The notes: a model not told the origin generated them from the sequence alone. DNA of 64,000 bases from Corynebacterium choanae (GCF_003813965.1 NZ_CP033896.1:1984001-2048000); one strand, 5' to 3'; counted from the stretch's first letter, positions 9,574-19,531 are shown. Numbers and translations are program-made.

Positions 9574-10269
9574 GTGAAACTTCCGTGGAATAAGGACGAG
9601 ACGTCAACGCCTGCTGCAACCGAGACACCGGTTGTGCAACCGCAGGAACAGCTACCGAAGGGCTACACCCCGAAGAAGGGGCGGCCGACCCCGAAACGTA
9701 ACGAGGTCGAACTTGCCAAGGGTGTTCGGCATGCACCGGTTCGTCCTGCTGAGACTCCAGCGGAGGCACGAGCCCGGCGTAAAGAGCTGAAGGCTTCCAT
9801 GTCTCGCGAAGAGTGGAAAGCGTTGAAGCGCCGGGAAAAGGACGAGCTGAAAAAAGCACAGCAACGTACCCGGGCGGCGATGGATCGCGGCGATGAACGA
9901 TTCTTGCTCGAACGCGATAAGGGGCCGGCCAAGGCCTATATTCGCGACTGGGTTGATGCCCGCCGGTTCTTCTCCACATTGATGCTGCCCATTGCAGTGT
10001 TGTTGCTGGTGTTTATGATTGCGGGACAAAAATTCCCAGAGGTTGCTGCTTACTCGTCAATGTTCGGGTTGCTAGCAATGATCATTTTCGTGGTCGAAGG
10101 GATTTGGTTGGGACGCAAGTCTGCTTCGGAGGCTTTGGAGCACTACCCGGATACCCCGGAGACGAAAATGTCACTCGGTTTTTACGCCTATAGCCGGGCT
10201 AGCCAACCGCGACGTCTCCGTTCGCCGAAACCGCGGTTAGAAGTCGGGGGCGCTCCTGTAGCGCACTAA
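9574..10269 (+). CDS. DUF3043 family membrane protein
   Basis: A 231-aa protein of the actinobacterial DUF3043 family, function unknown. The N-terminal ~130 residues are hydrophilic, Lys/Arg/Pro-rich and probably cytoplasmic (KGYTPKKGRPTPKRNE). A strongly charged helix follows, then two membrane segments (FSTLMLPIAVLLLVFMIAG and SMFGLLAMIIFVVEGIWLG) and a basic tail. The start is the GTG at 9574 (KLPWNKDE); no ribosome site is visible, consistent with leaderless translation. It lies upstream of cobU, as in related genomes. Confidence 0.82.
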   Translation: MKLPWNKDETSTPAATETPVVQPQEQLPKGYTPKKGRPTPKRNEVELAKGVRHAPVRPAETPAEARARRKELKASMSREEWKALKRREKDELKKAQQRTRAAMDRGDERFLLERDKGPAKAYIRDWVDARRFFSTLMLPIAVLLLVFMIAGQKFPEVAAYSSMFGLLAMIIFVVEGIWLGRKSASEALEHYPDTPETKMSLGFYAYSRASQPRRLRSPKPRLEVGGAPVAH

Positions 10270-10367
10270 CGTTTGCACCATAGTGGGGCAAATTTGGCGA
10301 TTGCGAGGCCGGTGGGTGCGAGGAGTACCCGCCGGCCTGCGCTGTATTAATGGCAAGGAGCGGAACA

Positions 10368-10913
10368 ATGTCGCGAATCCATCTTGTTTTAGGTGGTGCC
10401 CGGTCTGGGAAGTCGGCGTTTGCAGAGCGACTCATCCCCGACGATGCTGCTGCGGTAACCTATGTTGCTACTGCCCGACCGCTGGTTGACGATACTGAGT
10501 TTGCGGAACGAATTGCAGCGCATCAACAGCGACGGCCGAGCCAATGGCGGACTGTCGACGATGTTGATTTAAGTGAGGTCATGGCCGACCTGCCGGCAGG
10601 TGATGTGCTTGTCGATGATCTGGGAACATGGATGACCTATCAGTGTGACATCAACCACGCTTGGGATGGGGATGTTGCGGCAGTGCGGCACACTATTGAT
10701 CAACTGGTGGCCCGTCTGGCGGACATAGCCGCTGACAGTCGGGATGATCTGCTGATTTTCGTCTCTCCCGAAGTGGGGTTGGCGATTATCCCGGAGCATC
10801 GTTCGGGCAGGATCCTGCGAGATTTGTTGGGAGAGCTCAATGCACGGATTGCCGCGGTTGCGGATCAAGTCGACCTAATTGTGGCGGGTTGTCAGTTATC
10901 GTTGAAGTCTTGA
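10368..10913 (+). CDS. cobU: Adenosylcobinamide kinase / adenosylcobinamide-phosphate guanylyltransferase
   Basis: A 181-aa CobU. The P-loop GGARSGKS (residues 9-16) directly follows the first strand, and the conserved DLGTWMT and SPEVG.GIIPEH-like segments (here SPEVGLAIIPEHRSG) are present. It phosphorylates adenosylcobinamide and forms GDP-cobinamide for nucleotide-loop assembly. AAGGAG 8 nt upstream decides the ATG at 10368. It is first in cobU-cobT-cobS. Confidence 0.93.
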   Translation: MSRIHLVLGGARSGKSAFAERLIPDDAAAVTYVATARPLVDDTEFAERIAAHQQRRPSQWRTVDDVDLSEVMADLPAGDVLVDDLGTWMTYQCDINHAWDGDVAAVRHTIDQLVARLADIAADSRDDLLIFVSPEVGLAIIPEHRSGRILRDLLGELNARIAAVADQVDLIVAGCQLSLKS

Positions 10914-11045
10914 TAGCGGTCTGCAAGATTGTTCACTCTTCACTACTCGACGCTTGCATAGGTGCTGTTTTCAGCCGGGCGGAGTATTGGAGCAAAGTTG
11001 TTGAAGTAAGGACGTCGGAGTCCGGTTGGAAGGAAGTGCATTCTG

Positions 11046-12089
11046 GTGGATGCGGCAACCCTGTTTCCCCGTATTGTCAGTCCTGATAGTGACGTGTTTG
11101 CCGAAGCACGTGCCTATCAAGATGCAATGACCAAACCGCGCGGCTGCTTGGGGCGATTGGAAGATATCGGGTGTTTTATTGCTGCCTGCCAGGGGCAGGT
11201 TCCGCCCCGCAGATTGACGCATCCGGCGATTGTGGTGTTCGCGGGCGATCACGGTGTTGCTGAGCAGGGGGTTTCCCCGTTTCCGACGAGTGTGTCGATC
11301 CATGTAGCAAACAACATTGTCAATGGGGATGCGGGGATTGCTATTTTCGGGGCGTCTGCGGGTGCCACAGTTCAAGTTGCAGATATCTCCCTTGATCATG
11401 ATGTTGACGGCCCGTATCGGATTCGGCGGTCGTGTGGATCAATTGATCGCGAGGACGCTATGACGCTTGACGAGGCTGTTCGAGCGATTCAGGTGGGCCA
11501 GCGGTTGTGTAATGAGCAGGTTGATCGGGGGGCAGATATTTTGATTGCCGGTGAGATTGGGATTGGGAATACTACGCCATCGGCGGCGCTGATTGGGGTG
11601 TTGACAGCATCTGAGCCGGTGGCGGTGGTTGGCCGTGGTTCAGGGGTTGATGATGCTGGTTGGCAGCGAAAAACTGCATGTGTGCGCGATGCGATGTTCC
11701 GGGCGAGGAATGTGCGGCACAATATTGTTTCGCTGCTGGCTACGGTGAGTGGACCGGATATTGCGGCGATGGCAGGCTTTTTAGCGCAGGCGGCGGTGCG
11801 GCAGACGCCCGTGATCTTGGATGGGGTGATTACTGCGGCTGCAGCGTTGGCTGCTAATCGTCTGGCGCCCGGTGCCCGCCGCTGGTGGCTGGCTGGTCAT
11901 CGCAGCGCTGAACCAGCGCAGACTCTCGCGCTGAAAGAGCTGGAGTTGGAGCCTATTGTCGAGTTGGGGATGCGCCTTGGGGAGGGTACGGGTGCGGCGA
12001 TTGCGTTGCCGATTGTGAAGTCAGCAGTCGATGTGATGATTGATCTGCCAACGTTTGCACAGTCCGGTGTCGCTGAGCCGACTGTGTGA
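11046..12089 (+). CDS. cobT: Nicotinate-nucleotide-dimethylbenzimidazole phosphoribosyltransferase
   Basis: A 347-aa CobT that makes alpha-ribazole phosphate, the lower-ligand nucleotide of cobalamin. Recognisable blocks are KPRGCLGRLE near the N-terminus, VVFAGDHGVAEQGVSPFP, GEIGIGNTTPSAAL, and the C-terminal LGMRLGEGTGAA, whose Glu (about residue 313) corresponds to the catalytic base. It starts at GTG 11046 with GGAAGG upstream. It lies 132 nt after cobU and 116 nt before cobS. Confidence 0.94.
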   Translation: MDAATLFPRIVSPDSDVFAEARAYQDAMTKPRGCLGRLEDIGCFIAACQGQVPPRRLTHPAIVVFAGDHGVAEQGVSPFPTSVSIHVANNIVNGDAGIAIFGASAGATVQVADISLDHDVDGPYRIRRSCGSIDREDAMTLDEAVRAIQVGQRLCNEQVDRGADILIAGEIGIGNTTPSAALIGVLTASEPVAVVGRGSGVDDAGWQRKTACVRDAMFRARNVRHNIVSLLATVSGPDIAAMAGFLAQAAVRQTPVILDGVITAAAALAANRLAPGARRWWLAGHRSAEPAQTLALKELELEPIVELGMRLGEGTGAAIALPIVKSAVDVMIDLPTFAQSGVAEPTV

Positions 12090-12205
12090 TGTGCTGGCTA
12101 CAAGTTCGGGTTTGCGGAAGCAACTGGATGGTCAGCGCTGCCCCACGGGGTTTGTGAGGTTGGCAGCTGCTAATCAGCTGCGGTACGGGAGGATGTGAGG
12201 GTTTT

Positions 12206-13153
12206 ATGTCGGGCAAGGGTGGATCGAGTGGGGAGATTCGTCGCGACGCAGATGGTCGTGAACGTTTCGATGACCGTCCAGGCTTTGTTTGGGAGGGTTT
12301 CCGCACCATGATGTCGTGGGTGACGGTGGTACCGATGCCGGCGGCGAATCATCCCTTTGATCGCACTACGGGGCGCCGGGCAGTGTTTTTCTTGCCGGTG
12401 GTGGGGTTGTTGTTTGGCATCTTGGCGATGGTGATTGCTGCGGTCGGTGTGGTGTTGCAGCTCCCGCCGCTGCTGCCTGCTACAGGGATTGTGGCAGGGT
12501 GGCTGGTGGCGAACCGGATGATGCACTTGGATGGGTTGTGCGATGTGGGCGACGCACTGGGCAGTTTTGCGCCACCGGCGCGGGCACAACAGATTTTGGC
12601 AGATAAGGCAACTGGTGCTTTGGGTATGGGGGCTGCTGCAGTGGTGCTTGGTATTCAGGTTGCTGGTGTCTACACCGTGTTGTCGCTGCCGTTTCCGGCA
12701 GTTGCGGTGCTGTTGGTGGGGATGATTCCGGTGGCGGGAAGGATTGGTGGAATGCTGGTTACTGTCCGCCCTAATCAACCGTTTAATCCGCAAAGTTTTG
12801 GTGCTTTGATGATCGGCACTGTGCCGAAGCGGTGGGTTGCTGGCTGGGCGGTGTGTGTTGCAGTGGTGTGGGGACTGCTGCTGGCTGCTGTGGTGCCGGC
12901 GGCGGTGGATTCGCCGCTGGCGGCTACAGGGAATGTGTTGCAGGCGCTCACCCAATGGTTTGCGGTGATACCAGCAGCAGCGCTGCTGCTGTTGCTGCTG
13001 GTATCAGCCCGCTGGGTGCGGTATTTGTCTGCCGCATTTGACGGTCTCAACGGCGACTGTATCGGGGCGACGGTCGAGTTTGCAACGGCTAGCGCTGCAG
13101 TGTTTATTGCGTTGCTTGCCTATGCAGTGGCGACTGTCGGCGGGATTATTTGA
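12206..13153 (+). CDS. cobS: Adenosylcobinamide-GDP ribazoletransferase (cobalamin synthase)
   Basis: A 315-aa polytopic membrane enzyme that joins GDP-cobinamide (from CobU) with alpha-ribazole (from CobT) to give cobalamin. The signature MHLDGLCDVGDALG carries the acidic metal-binding residues. The protein has several membrane helices between residues ~55 and 310. The N-terminal ~30 residues are hydrophilic and longer than in many homologues. It ends 13 nt from the convergent ilvE. Confidence 0.93.
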   Translation: MSGKGGSSGEIRRDADGRERFDDRPGFVWEGFRTMMSWVTVVPMPAANHPFDRTTGRRAVFFLPVVGLLFGILAMVIAAVGVVLQLPPLLPATGIVAGWLVANRMMHLDGLCDVGDALGSFAPPARAQQILADKATGALGMGAAAVVLGIQVAGVYTVLSLPFPAVAVLLVGMIPVAGRIGGMLVTVRPNQPFNPQSFGALMIGTVPKRWVAGWAVCVAVVWGLLLAAVVPAAVDSPLAATGNVLQALTQWFAVIPAAALLLLLLVSARWVRYLSAAFDGLNGDCIGATVEFATASAAVFIALLAYAVATVGGII

Positions 13154-13166
13154 CCGCTGAAGCAAA

Positions 13167-14282
13167 CTAGTGAGCTGCTCGGAGTGTGTGCATCCAGCCG
13201 TGAGTGTCGGCGACGCTGCCGCGCTGAATTCCGGTGAGGTGTTCCCGCAATGCCAGCGTGACTGCACCAGGGGTGCCGTCACCGATGGTGAAGTTGCCCT
13301 CAGAGCTTTTCACGGTGCCCACCGGGGTGATGACTGCTGCGGTGCCGCAGGCGAACACTTCCTTCAGACTGCCGTCAGCTGCACGCTCACGCCATTCGGC
13401 GACGCTGATGCGGCGCTGCGCGGTGGCATAGCCGAGATCTTCGGCGACTTGCAGCAGCGAGCGTCGGGTGACCCCGGGGAGGAGGGATCCGGAGAGTTCG
13501 GGGGTTTCAACGGTGAGATTGCCATCGCTGTCGGCAAAGACAAACATAAGATTCATCCCGCCCATCTCTTCAACATAGGCGTGTTCCAGCGCGTCAAGCC
13601 ACACCACCTGGTCGCAGCCTTGTTCAGCGGCTTGGGCTTGTGCCAACAGCGATGCTGCATAATTGCCGGCAAATTTTGCCGCACCGGTGCCGCCTGGGCA
13701 GGCGCGAACATAGTCCTCGCACAGCCATACGCTCACCGGATTGATCCCACCGGCGAAATACGCCCCGGCCGGTGAAGCCAGCAGAATATAGGTGTAGCTC
13801 GCGGAAGGATGCACACCCAGTGTTGGTTCGGTGGCGATCATCACCGGCCGCAAATACAGTGACGCTTCCCCACCGGCGGCAGGAACGAAACGGTGATCAA
13901 CAGCAACAAGTTCTTCCAATGATTGAAGGAACAGCTCGGTGGGTAAGGGTTGCATTGCCATGCGGCGGGCAGAATCTTGAAAACGTTGAGCATTAGCGGC
14001 AGGCCGGAAGGTGGCGATGGAACCATCCGGTTGACGGTACGCTTTCAATCCTTCAAAAATGGCTTGCCCATAATGGAAGACAGAAGCCGACGGCGGAAGC
14101 GATAATTCCGCATAGGGGGTAACTGTCGCATCATGCCACCCCTGCTCCGGGGTGTAGTCAATTCGCACCATGTGATCGGTGTAGTGCTTGCCGAACCCGG
14201 GGTTTGCCAAGATTGCATCAATTTCATCAGTGCTGCTGGCGGCAGGATGCGGTACATGTGAAAAAGATAGTTCGCTGCTCAT
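13167..14282 (-). CDS. ilvE: Branched-chain amino acid aminotransferase
   Basis: A 371-aa fold-type IV PLP enzyme for the last step of Leu/Ile/Val synthesis. The PLP lysine is Lys203 in [16 protein letters not shown], and the [17 protein letters not shown] substrate/cofactor segment is clear. The start at ATG 14282 gives MSSELSFSH. It stands alone on the minus strand between cobS (convergent) and pepA (divergent). Confidence 0.95.
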   Translation of the reverse strand: MSSELSFSHVPHPAASSTDEIDAILANPGFGKHYTDHMVRIDYTPEQGWHDATVTPYAELSLPPSASVFHYGQAIFEGLKAYRQPDGSIATFRPAANAQRFQDSARRMAMQPLPTELFLQSLEELVAVDHRFVPAAGGEASLYLRPVMIATEPTLGVHPSASYTYILLASPAGAYFAGGINPVSVWLCEDYVRACPGGTGAAKFAGNYAASLLAQAQAAEQGCDQVVWLDALEHAYVEEMGGMNLMFVFADSDGNLTVETPELSGSLLPGVTRRSLLQVAEDLGYATAQRRISVAEWRERAADGSLKEVFACGTAAVITPVGTVKSSEGNFTIGDGTPGAVTLALREHLTGIQRGSVADTHGWMHTLRAAH

Positions 14283-14617
14283 AGCAGGTTACTGTAGTCG
14301 ACTTCGCGCAGCTGCGGCAGGCAACCTGCCAAATCATCTCACCAGCTGGGAAGCAGGCCGATACGAGGTTGTTGCCGTAGACGCTATGGCGCGGTGTTGT
14401 GGAAACCTGCGATGTTGCCACTGGAAAGAGAGACGGCATGGGGGATGGAGGGCGTGCAGCTTGGGTGTGGTTGACCTACAGTGGCCTAGAGGATCTTTTG
14501 GTCTTGGGGCAGCAACCCCATCACTGGGTGAGGGATGCCTGCTGGCAGCCAGCTCACCGCTGGTGGGACAGTTGCCCCGCCTGTAACTAGTTTTCGACAT
14601 CAACACGAGGTAGCTCA
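14283..14617. other. Divergent intergenic region ilvE / pepA
   Basis: 335 nt with both promoters. A small hairpin AGCCAGC-TCACC-GCTGGT lies at about 14549-14566, some 50 nt before pepA. No gene or known riboswitch is recognised. Confidence 0.4.
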
Positions 14618-16429
14618 GTGTCTGTATTTTCTTCCGCTTCCCTTCCCACGCTTGGCGATATTCCCCAGGCACGCCTGGCCACTTCCCTACCGGGCGCGGA
14701 TTATGCGCTCGTTGTTCCTATGTTTGCCACCTCTGATGGGTTGGAATTGTTGCTGTGGCCATCGCTGAGCGATGAGGCGTCCCACACCTTGCTCACCGCA
14801 CTAGAGACGGTAAACGCAACCGGGAAACGTAACGAAATCCGAATCTTGCCACCGGTCAGCGGTATTACATCGAGTGCCATTATTGCAGTCGGCCTTGGTG
14901 ACGGCGATGATGTGAGCGAGGATGTGCTGCGACAGGCTGCCGGTGTGGCAGCCCGAGCGGCGGCAACATTCCGCCGGGTTGCCTCCACGTTGTCCCTGGT
15001 CAATTTGACTGCCGCGGTGGAAGGCACCCTGCTGGGCAGCTACACCTATCGTGGCAAACGCGGCACGAAAACCGTCGACGAGCAGCAAGGTGTCGACACC
15101 CCTGCCAATGATCCGGCGGCAAGCCGGCTTGCCGAAGTGGTATTTCTGGTGCCGGCAGCAGGCAAGAAACGTCCCAGCAAGGCTGCTACCCGCGAATTCG
15201 AAACAGCATTAACCACCGCGCAGGCTGTGTGCTTCGCCCGTGACTTGGTCAACACCCCACCCCTGGAGCTGTACCCGGCAAGCTATGCAAACACTGTCGC
15301 AAAACTCGGCAAGCAAGCAGGTCTGACCGTCGAGGTGTACGACGAGCAGCGGTTAGCGCAGGAAGGATTCGGCGGTATTTTAGCTGTCGGCCAGGGTTCC
15401 TCCCGCGCCCCGCGACTGGTTCATCTGCGACATGAGCCGAAAAAACCTGTCAGCTCAGTGGCGCTGGTCGGCAAGGGCATTACCTTCGACACCGGCGGTA
15501 TCTCGTTAAAGCGTGGCCCCGGCATGGAAAATATGACCTCGGATATGGCTGGTTCGGCTGCTGTTGTTGCCACAGTCATCGCCGCCGCTGAACTCAATCT
15601 GCCAGTTGTCGTTGACGCCTGGTTGCCGTTAGCTGAAAATATGCCCTCAGCAACCGCGCAACGCCCCGGTGATGTTATCCGTCACTATGGCGGGTTGACC
15701 TCCGAGATTCTCAACACCGACGCGGAAGGGCGCATCGTTTTAGGGGATGCCATTGCCCGCGCCTGCGAGGAACAGCCAGAGTTCCTCATCGAGACTGCCA
15801 CGCTCACCGGGGCGCAACTCGTCGCACTCGGTACCCGCACAGCCGGGGTGATGGGGTCACCCACCCTGCGTGACAACGTCGCAAAGATTGGGACCGAAGT
15901 CGGCGAGCTTGCCTGGGCAATGCCCCTGCCCGAAGAAATCGTTGCCGGAGTCACCGGCAGCGACGTCGCCGATCTGCGCAACACCGGCACCTCGTCTTAC
16001 GGTGGCATGATGGCCGCCGGCGCATATCTCCAAGCATTTGTCGCCGACGGAATTTCCTGGGCACACCTTGACGTCGCAGGTCCTGCCTACAACACCACTG
16101 GTGTCTACGGTTACAACCCGAAACGTGCCACCGGGCAACCAGTACGTACCCTTCTTGCCACCTTAGCGGCCATCGCCAACAATCCAGACGCGCTGCGCGA
16201 TGCATCTGCTAACGGCGACCGCGCCGCAGCGAAAAAGCAGAAAAAGAGCACAAAAGCAAAGCGCAAAGCGCAGGCAAGTTCCAAGGCGAAAGCACAACGG
16301 GCAACTGCGGAGATTCACACCAAGTCGAAGAAAACCTCCAAGACGAAAACCGCAAAAGCTCCGCAGAAATCCAAAAAGGCCTCCAACAACAGCAACAAGT
16401 CCAAGCAAGGGAAAGGGAAGCGTTCCTAA
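14618..16429 (+). CDS. pepA: Leucyl aminopeptidase (M17) with a long lysine-rich C-terminal tail
   Basis: A 603-aa cytosolic M17 aminopeptidase. The metal-binding and active-site blocks are clear: GKGITFDTGGISLK (Lys/Asp ligands), SDMAGSAAV and the signature NTDAEGRIVLGD. The enzyme fold ends near residue 525 (VRTLLATLAAIANNPD). It is followed by ~70 residues of Lys/Ala/Ser/Thr-rich sequence rich in KK, SK and AK pairs, which is not part of the M17 fold. The start is the GTG at 14618 after CACGAGG. The tail may bind nucleic acid, polyphosphate or the envelope (inference). Confidence 0.93.
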   Translation: MSVFSSASLPTLGDIPQARLATSLPGADYALVVPMFATSDGLELLLWPSLSDEASHTLLTALETVNATGKRNEIRILPPVSGITSSAIIAVGLGDGDDVSEDVLRQAAGVAARAAATFRRVASTLSLVNLTAAVEGTLLGSYTYRGKRGTKTVDEQQGVDTPANDPAASRLAEVVFLVPAAGKKRPSKAATREFETALTTAQAVCFARDLVNTPPLELYPASYANTVAKLGKQAGLTVEVYDEQRLAQEGFGGILAVGQGSSRAPRLVHLRHEPKKPVSSVALVGKGITFDTGGISLKRGPGMENMTSDMAGSAAVVATVIAAAELNLPVVVDAWLPLAENMPSATAQRPGDVIRHYGGLTSEILNTDAEGRIVLGDAIARACEEQPEFLIETATLTGAQLVALGTRTAGVMGSPTLRDNVAKIGTEVGELAWAMPLPEEIVAGVTGSDVADLRNTGTSSYGGMMAAGAYLQAFVADGISWAHLDVAGPAYNTTGVYGYNPKRATGQPVRTLLATLAAIANNPDALRDASANGDRAAAKKQKKSTKAKRKAQASSKAKAQRATAEIHTKSKKTSKTKTAKAPQKSKKASNNSNKSKQGKGKRS

Positions 16430-16471
16430 CTCCTACACTCGGACAGACTTCGCTGCGTAAATAAAGACCAG

Positions 16472-16516
16472 GCCCCCAACGGTTGCACCCACCCGGTGCA
16501 GGCAACCGTTGGGGGC
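16472..16516. terminator. Terminator between pepA and the convergent small gene
   Basis: A 15-bp perfect inverted repeat, GCCCCCAACGGTTGC (from 16472) and GCAACCGTTGGGGGC (to 16516). The loop contains a second short repeat. It serves convergent genes; the T-tract is weak on the plus side. Confidence 0.75.
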
Positions 16517-16655
16517 TTCATCAACGACGACACAGTGGCAGCCAACGCCCGCACAACCGTCTCCCCACACACCCCCACTGGCTACCCCCGATCGATGATA
16601 TGAATGCGCCCCCTGAGCGGCGGTGTCCCCTCCCCCACGCAATCCACCCATCGAC

Positions 16656-17054
16656 CTAGCTATCAATTGGCGATTGGCCCTGTTCAAACCGTTTGCGACG
16701 CTCTTTTGCCTCGGCACGTTTCCGTAAAATCCGCTCCCGCTCCAAGCGTTCCCGCATACGCTGCGGATATCCTGTTTCTTCTACGTCATACACCGGAATT
16801 GCCAGCGTCGAAGCTACGACATCGATCCCCTTCGGGCCACCAATTGGGCGTCGAATAAATTCCCCACTGTGATCTACTAGCACCACCGACATCTCGTTGA
16901 CCAGCGTTTCTGGCTCGATAAACCCTTCAATCCCAGCTCGTCCCTGCACCCACGCAACAAGGTCGGCAAGGTCATGTTCCCGCACCGTATCGCCCGGTGC
17001 ACGCGGCGGCGTCAGCCCGCCTTTGTTCTTCTTGCCTTTGAAAAAATTCAACAC
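16656..17054 (-). CDS. Small conserved actinobacterial protein of unknown function
   Basis: 132 aa, recognised only as the gene that sits opposite the E2 gene in corynebacteria. Residues 1-25 are basic (NFFKGKKNKGG). The middle has an acidic/hydrophobic globular pattern (EHDLADLVAWVQG, VDHSGEFIRRP). Residues ~98-128 form a highly charged Arg/Glu helix, probably a coiled coil. The GTG at 17054 lies 8 nt after TAGAAT (plus-strand 17063-17068), a good leaderless promoter. It is divergent from aceF. No function is proposed. Confidence 0.75.
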   Translation of the reverse strand: MLNFFKGKKNKGGLTPPRAPGDTVREHDLADLVAWVQGRAGIEGFIEPETLVNEMSVVLVDHSGEFIRRPIGGPKGIDVVASTLAIPVYDVEETGYPQRMRERLERERILRKRAEAKERRKRFEQGQSPIDS

Positions 17055-17204
17055 AAGATCCCATTCTAGGTGTCATCCGGATAACCCTCGGAACCGGGCA
17101 GGTGCACACGCCGCGGGATAACAAGGTAGTGTTTTAACCTTGAGAAGAAAAAACCACACATCGCATCGATGGTGGAGTTGTCATTAAAGGAGTCGAGAAA
17201 CACT

Positions 17205-19232
17205 ATGGCGTTTTCCGTAGAGATGCCCGAACTGGGCGAATCCGTCACCGAGGGCACCATTACCCGCTGGTTGAAGGGCGTCGGCGACACCGTCGAAGCT
17301 GACGAACCGTTGCTGGAAGTCTCCACGGACAAAGTGGACACAGAGATTCCTTCCCCAGCATCGGGTGTAATCACCAAGATTATGGCCGAAGAAGACGACA
17401 CCGTCGATGTGGGGTCGATCATTTGCGTTATCGGTGACGCCGATGAAGCCGATAGCAGCGATAGTGATAATGATTCGGCACCGGCACAAGATGACACCGC
17501 CGAAACGGCGGATGACACACCGGCTGCTGGCGGCGGGGATGCCACCGATGTGACCATGCCAGAACTCGGCGAATCCGTCACCGAAGGCACCATTACCCGC
17601 TGGTTGAAGAACGTCGGCGACACTGTTGAAGTTGACGAACCACTGCTGGAAGTCTCCACCGACAAAGTCGACACCGAAGTACCTTCCCCGGTAGCCGGCA
17701 CCATCGTAGAGATCCTCGCCGACGAAGACGACACCGTCGACGTCGGTGCCGTGATCGTCCGCATCGGTGATCCAAACGCCGCACCAGCCAAGCAAGACAA
17801 GCCTGCCGAGGATACGGCGGCTGCCGCTTCCTCCCCTGCCCCGGAGTCGAAGGCGCCTGCGGACAAACCTGCCGCCGGCGGCGGGGATGCCACCGATGTG
17901 ACCATGCCAGAACTCGGCGAATCCGTCACCGAAGGCACCATTACCCGCTGGTTGAAGAACGTCGGCGACACTGTTGAAGTTGACGAACCACTGCTGGAAG
18001 TCTCCACCGACAAAGTCGACACCGAAGTACCTTCCCCGGTAGCCGGCACCATCGTAGAGATCCTCGCCGACGAAGACGACACCGTCGACGTCGGTGCCGT
18101 GATCGTCCGCATCGGTGATCCAAACGCCGCACCAGCCAAGCAGGATGAGGCGGAAGTTCCCAGTGACGCGGCCATCGAAGAAGCCGCCAACAAGGAAGAC
18201 AACGACACCGTCGAAGAAGCTAAGGAATCTGCAAGCAGCGAGCAGTCTGCCAAGCCGCAGGCAACTGCTGCACCTGCCAAGGCACAATCCGCTGAGCCAA
18301 AGAAGGATCAGCCCTATGTGACGCCGCTGGTTCGTAAGCTGGCCGATAAGCATGGCGTGGATCTTTCCACCATTGAAGGCACCGGCCTCGGTGGGCGTAT
18401 CCGCAAGCAGGATGTGCTGGCCGCAGCTGAAGGCGGAACCGCACCTGCAGCATCTGCGAAAGCACCTGCTTCGCGTGCATCCACCAAGCGTGTCGATCCG
18501 AAGAAAGCGGAACTGCGCGGCACCACCCGCAAGGTCAACCGTATTCGGGAACTCACTGCGAAGAAGACGCTGGAATCGCTGCATTCGGCAGCACAGCTCA
18601 CCCAGGTTCACGAAGTCGACATGACCCGGATTGCCGAGCTGCGCCGCGCCAAGAAGCAAGCCTTTATCGACAAGCATGGGGTGAACCTCACCTATCTGCC
18701 ATTCTTTGCAAAGGCTATTGTCGAAGCGCTGGTAAGCCACCCGAATGTGAACGCTTCCTACAATGCCGAAACTAAGGAGATGACCTATCACGCAAAGGTC
18801 AACCTTGGCATTGCGGTGGACACCGAACAGGGTCTGCTCTCCCCTGTCATCCACGACGCGCAAGACATGTCCTTGCCGGAGCTTGCAAAGGCGATCGTCG
18901 ACATTGCCGAGCGGGCACGGTCAATGAAACTCAAGCCGAACGATCTGTCTGGTGGCACGTTCACCATCACCAACATTGGTTCTGAAGGTGCGCTCACCGA
19001 CACCCCGATTTTGGTGCCGCCACAAGCTGCCATGATCGGCACAGGCGCCATTGTGAAGCGCCCGGTGGTCATCACCGAAGATGGTGTCGACGCAATCGCC
19101 GTCCGCCAGATGGTGTATCTGCCGATGACCTACGATCACCAGTCGATTGACGGCGCGGATGCTGGCCGCTTTATGACCACAGTTCGCGACCGCCTCGAAA
19201 CCGCCGACTTCGAGGCAGACCTGGAACTCTAA
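17205..19232 (+). CDS. aceF: Dihydrolipoamide acyltransferase (E2) with three lipoyl domains
   Basis: A 675-aa E2 of the pyruvate dehydrogenase complex; in corynebacteria the same E2 also serves the oxoglutarate dehydrogenase hybrid, hence the old name sucB. Three lipoyl domains have lipoylated lysines at Lys43, Lys153 and Lys269 (each in [10 protein letters not shown]). Ala/Pro/Asp-rich linkers, a peripheral-subunit-binding domain near residues 365-405 ([14 protein letters not shown]) and the catalytic acyltransferase domain with DHQSIDG (His ~645) follow. AAAGGAG sets the ATG at 17205. Lipoyl domains 2 and 3 are identical at DNA level over 266 bp. E1 is encoded by aceE in this window, and lipB/lipA lie just downstream. 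Confidence 0.96.
   Translation: MAFSVEMPELGESVTEGTITRWLKGVGDTVEADEPLLEVSTDKVDTEIPSPASGVITKIMAEEDDTVDVGSIICVIGDADEADSSDSDNDSAPAQDDTAETADDTPAAGGGDATDVTMPELGESVTEGTITRWLKNVGDTVEVDEPLLEVSTDKVDTEVPSPVAGTIVEILADEDDTVDVGAVIVRIGDPNAAPAKQDKPAEDTAAAASSPAPESKAPADKPAAGGGDATDVTMPELGESVTEGTITRWLKNVGDTVEVDEPLLEVSTDKVDTEVPSPVAGTIVEILADEDDTVDVGAVIVRIGDPNAAPAKQDEAEVPSDAAIEEAANKEDNDTVEEAKESASSEQSAKPQATAAPAKAQSAEPKKDQPYVTPLVRKLADKHGVDLSTIEGTGLGGRIRKQDVLAAAEGGTAPAASAKAPASRASTKRVDPKKAELRGTTRKVNRIRELTAKKTLESLHSAAQLTQVHEVDMTRIAELRRAKKQAFIDKHGVNLTYLPFFAKAIVEALVSHPNVNASYNAETKEMTYHAKVNLGIAVDTEQGLLSPVIHDAQDMSLPELAKAIVDIAERARSMKLKPNDLSGGTFTITNIGSEGALTDTPILVPPQAAMIGTGAIVKRPVVITEDGVDAIAVRQMVYLPMTYDHQSIDGADAGRFMTTVRDRLETADFEADLEL
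17529..17794 (+). repeat. Perfect 266-bp direct repeat, copy 1 (lipoyl domain 2 of aceF)
   Basis: Base-for-base identical to 17877-18142 by direct comparison; the period is 348 bp (116 codons), so the frame is kept. It covers the end of the linker, the whole second lipoyl domain and the first codons of the next linker. Lipoyl domain 1 is only similar, not identical. Confidence 0.95.
17877..18142 (+). repeat. Perfect 266-bp direct repeat, copy 2 (lipoyl domain 3 of aceF)
   Basis: Second copy of the repeat at 17529-17794. The ~82 bp between the copies are a non-duplicated Ala/Pro/Glu linker. The absence of synonymous differences implies recent duplication or ongoing gene conversion. Confidence 0.95.
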
Positions 19233-19272
19233 TCCCAGCGAAGCCCTCAAAACGGTAGTTTTCCGAGGATCT

Positions 19273-19315
19273 GCGCCCCACATCGTGGAATTTCCCACGA
19301 TGCGGGGCGCTTTTT
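19273..19315 (+). terminator. Rho-independent terminator of aceF
   Basis: GCGCCCCACATCGTGG pairs with CCACGATGCGGGGCGC (one mismatch) around a short AATTTC loop. Five T follow on the plus strand, 40 nt after the aceF stop. Confidence 0.9.
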
Positions 19316-19496
19316 CGGCCCCAGCGACTACCACGACTTCCTGGGGAGCAACACCAACTCGTGCGCACCGGGCAGCAACAGCTGTACACCCTGCTCAACC
19401 AAGCTCCCCCTGAACATGGCCATACCGATGGAGGATAAACCAACAACCATCAAACTGCGCACACCCGTAAAGGGGCAAAAGAGATAGTGCTAGAAA

Positions 19497-19531
19497 TGGG
19501 AAAATTTCCCAGTACGAGGCCACTGTAGTGG
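19497..19531. promoter_or_regulatory. Palindromes upstream of the TetR-family gene
   Basis: TGGGAAAATTTCCCA (19497-19511) and CCACTGTAGTGG (19520-19531) are perfect palindromes 8 nt apart. They lie 110-145 nt before the start of the TetR-type regulator. TetR proteins commonly bind such sites at their own promoter; this is inference. Confidence 0.4.

Noticed and set aside
10270..10367. Cobalamin riboswitch before cobU
   Set aside because: The B12-box core GCCACTG-like sequence and the expected leader length are absent.
12170..12955. Minus-strand 261-codon frame opposite cobS
   Set aside because: His/Arg/Gln-rich shadow of a membrane protein gene; no homology.
17066..18863. Long minus-strand open frames opposite aceF
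   Set aside because: They are repetitive Ser/Thr/Gly-rich translations of the lipoyl-domain repeats; the sense strand encodes an intact E2.
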